64,000 bases of DNA from contig RCAB01000203.1 in assembly GCA_003640385.1 (NCBI GenBank), positions 1 to 64,000 on the forward strand, given 5' to 3'. Source of the DNA: Setaria digitata (taxonomy: Eukaryota; Nematoda; Chromadorea; Rhabditida; Setariidae). Below the pieces are notes generated by a model that searched no databases, had not been told where the DNA came from, and was given only the letters and a program-made list of their open reading frames with translations. Position numbers and translations under genes: made by a program. Of this stretch, positions 63,054 to 64,000 are shown piece by piece. Each line of letters begins with the position of its first letter. Positions within the stretch are counted from its first letter, which is position 1.

Positions 63054-64000
63054 AAATTGCTGTAATTAATTAGGTAATTGAAATTTATTACTGTGATAAA
63101 TTACTGTCCACAGTTACTGGATAAATTTGGAAAAGTATTTGAAAAAAAAAAAAAGAAAAGTGCATACTAGCTTCCTGGACCATCCAATGTGATAATTAAA
63201 GATTAAATTAAATTAAATTAACCGGATCTGGTTTTCTTTCACAATTCTCATTCTAAGTTTTACAACCTAAAAACGGTTTATAGCGATTTTATATGAGTAA
63301 ACATGAATGGAAAGAAAAATTCTAAGATACCTTAATTTATTTGACAGGAACGAATTATAAAATCCCAAGCAAAAAGAAAAAAAAAAGAAAAAAAAGAAAA
63401 GAAACGAAACGAAAATCATTTAAAAGTTGATAAAAATTTCAAATTATTTTCAATTGACATCTGTTAATTTGACTACCTGAAAGTTATTTTCATATAATTT
63501 GCTCAATAGTCAATTAGAGTTTATCTTAACATTTATCATTTATATTTTTATTTTTATGCAATCGCAATTTTCCTCCTCTTTCTTCTTTTTCTATTTATTT
63601 ATTTATATAATAAGGAGAAAAGAAAGCGAAGCATTTATTGGATGATAATTAATACGGAAATGTTATGGACATTATCAGTCTCAGTTATTTCTCTTTCTTT
63701 TCCTAATTAGCTTTTCATTATTCCGATTTTCTTTTTCAATCAAAAAATATGCAGCTGAGTACAATACAATTAATTTTAATATAATTTTCAGTTATGCGGC
63801 TGTATAAATGTATTTGTTACTTGATGTTTTTATCAATCAAATGAAATATTCTGATTAAGTGCGAAAAGCATTTTTGGGAGTAATGCATTGCTTGTTTACA
63901 ATTGAAAAAGAGGAAAAGCTTTTTGCTGAATTGAAAATTGAAAACACTGTTAAATCAATTATGACTTATTTGAGGCTTTTTTAAAAACGTTTCAATTTAA
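63054..64000. other. right-edge non-coding stretch
   Basis: A/T-rich, with an A/G-rich tract around 63370-63410. No exon of a further gene recognised up to the window edge. Confidence 0.5.

Overview
This window reads as nuclear DNA from a nematode, most likely a filarial or other spirurid worm. The evidence is strong A/T bias with long A and T homopolymer tracts, many short phase-consistent introns with T-rich 3' splice sites, start codons sitting a few bases behind a splice-acceptor-like TTTTCAG (as expected for spliced-leader trans-splicing), and animal gene families throughout. The genus cannot be fixed from the sequence alone. I rebuilt 14 protein-coding genes by hand, checking reading phase across every junction. 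No tRNA, rRNA, CRISPR array or intact transposon was recognised.

Layout: 1-902 (-) 5' part of a Ser/Thr kinase running off the left edge; 2845-4215 (+) FAIM; 7790-8837 (+) a small secreted protein; 12250-20438 (-) a 29-exon ASPM (abnormal spindle) homologue of about 1,250 residues; 21947-23343 (+) a CISD3-type two-cluster CDGSH iron-sulfur protein; 23523-25517 (-) class I fructose-bisphosphate aldolase; 26109-27217 (+) ubiquitin-RPS27A; 28282-37110 (-) a 12-exon secreted tyrosinase with two C-terminal ShK domains; 37111-48199 an 11 kb A/T-rich gene desert; 48200-50786 (-) a PP6-type protein phosphatase catalytic subunit; 51873-54088 (-) mitochondrial GrpE; 55526-56952 (+) mitochondrial ribosomal protein L16; 57331-58588 (+) PGAP2; 58949-61011 (+) LYAR; 62102-63053 (+) an unrecognised two-exon gene.

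Most genes are housekeeping: spindle, glycolysis, ribosome, mitochondrial import and translation, GPI-anchor maturation, phosphatase signalling. Tyrosinase and the small secreted protein are the surface or secretory exceptions. Two close same-strand groups look like operon candidates: L16-PGAP2-LYAR (gaps of about 380 and 360 bp) and GrpE-PP6.

The most notable points are: an ASPM array in which each IQ-type repeat is one phase-0 exon and an A-B exon pair has been duplicated together with its intron; several probable GC-AG introns; an aldolase with a hydrophobic N-terminal extension, an altered C-terminus and one exon junction that does not keep frame; and single N characters, seven of eight of which separate two near-identical direct copies. 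The last is almost certainly an assembly join artefact and not biology. No clearly new multi-gene system was found.
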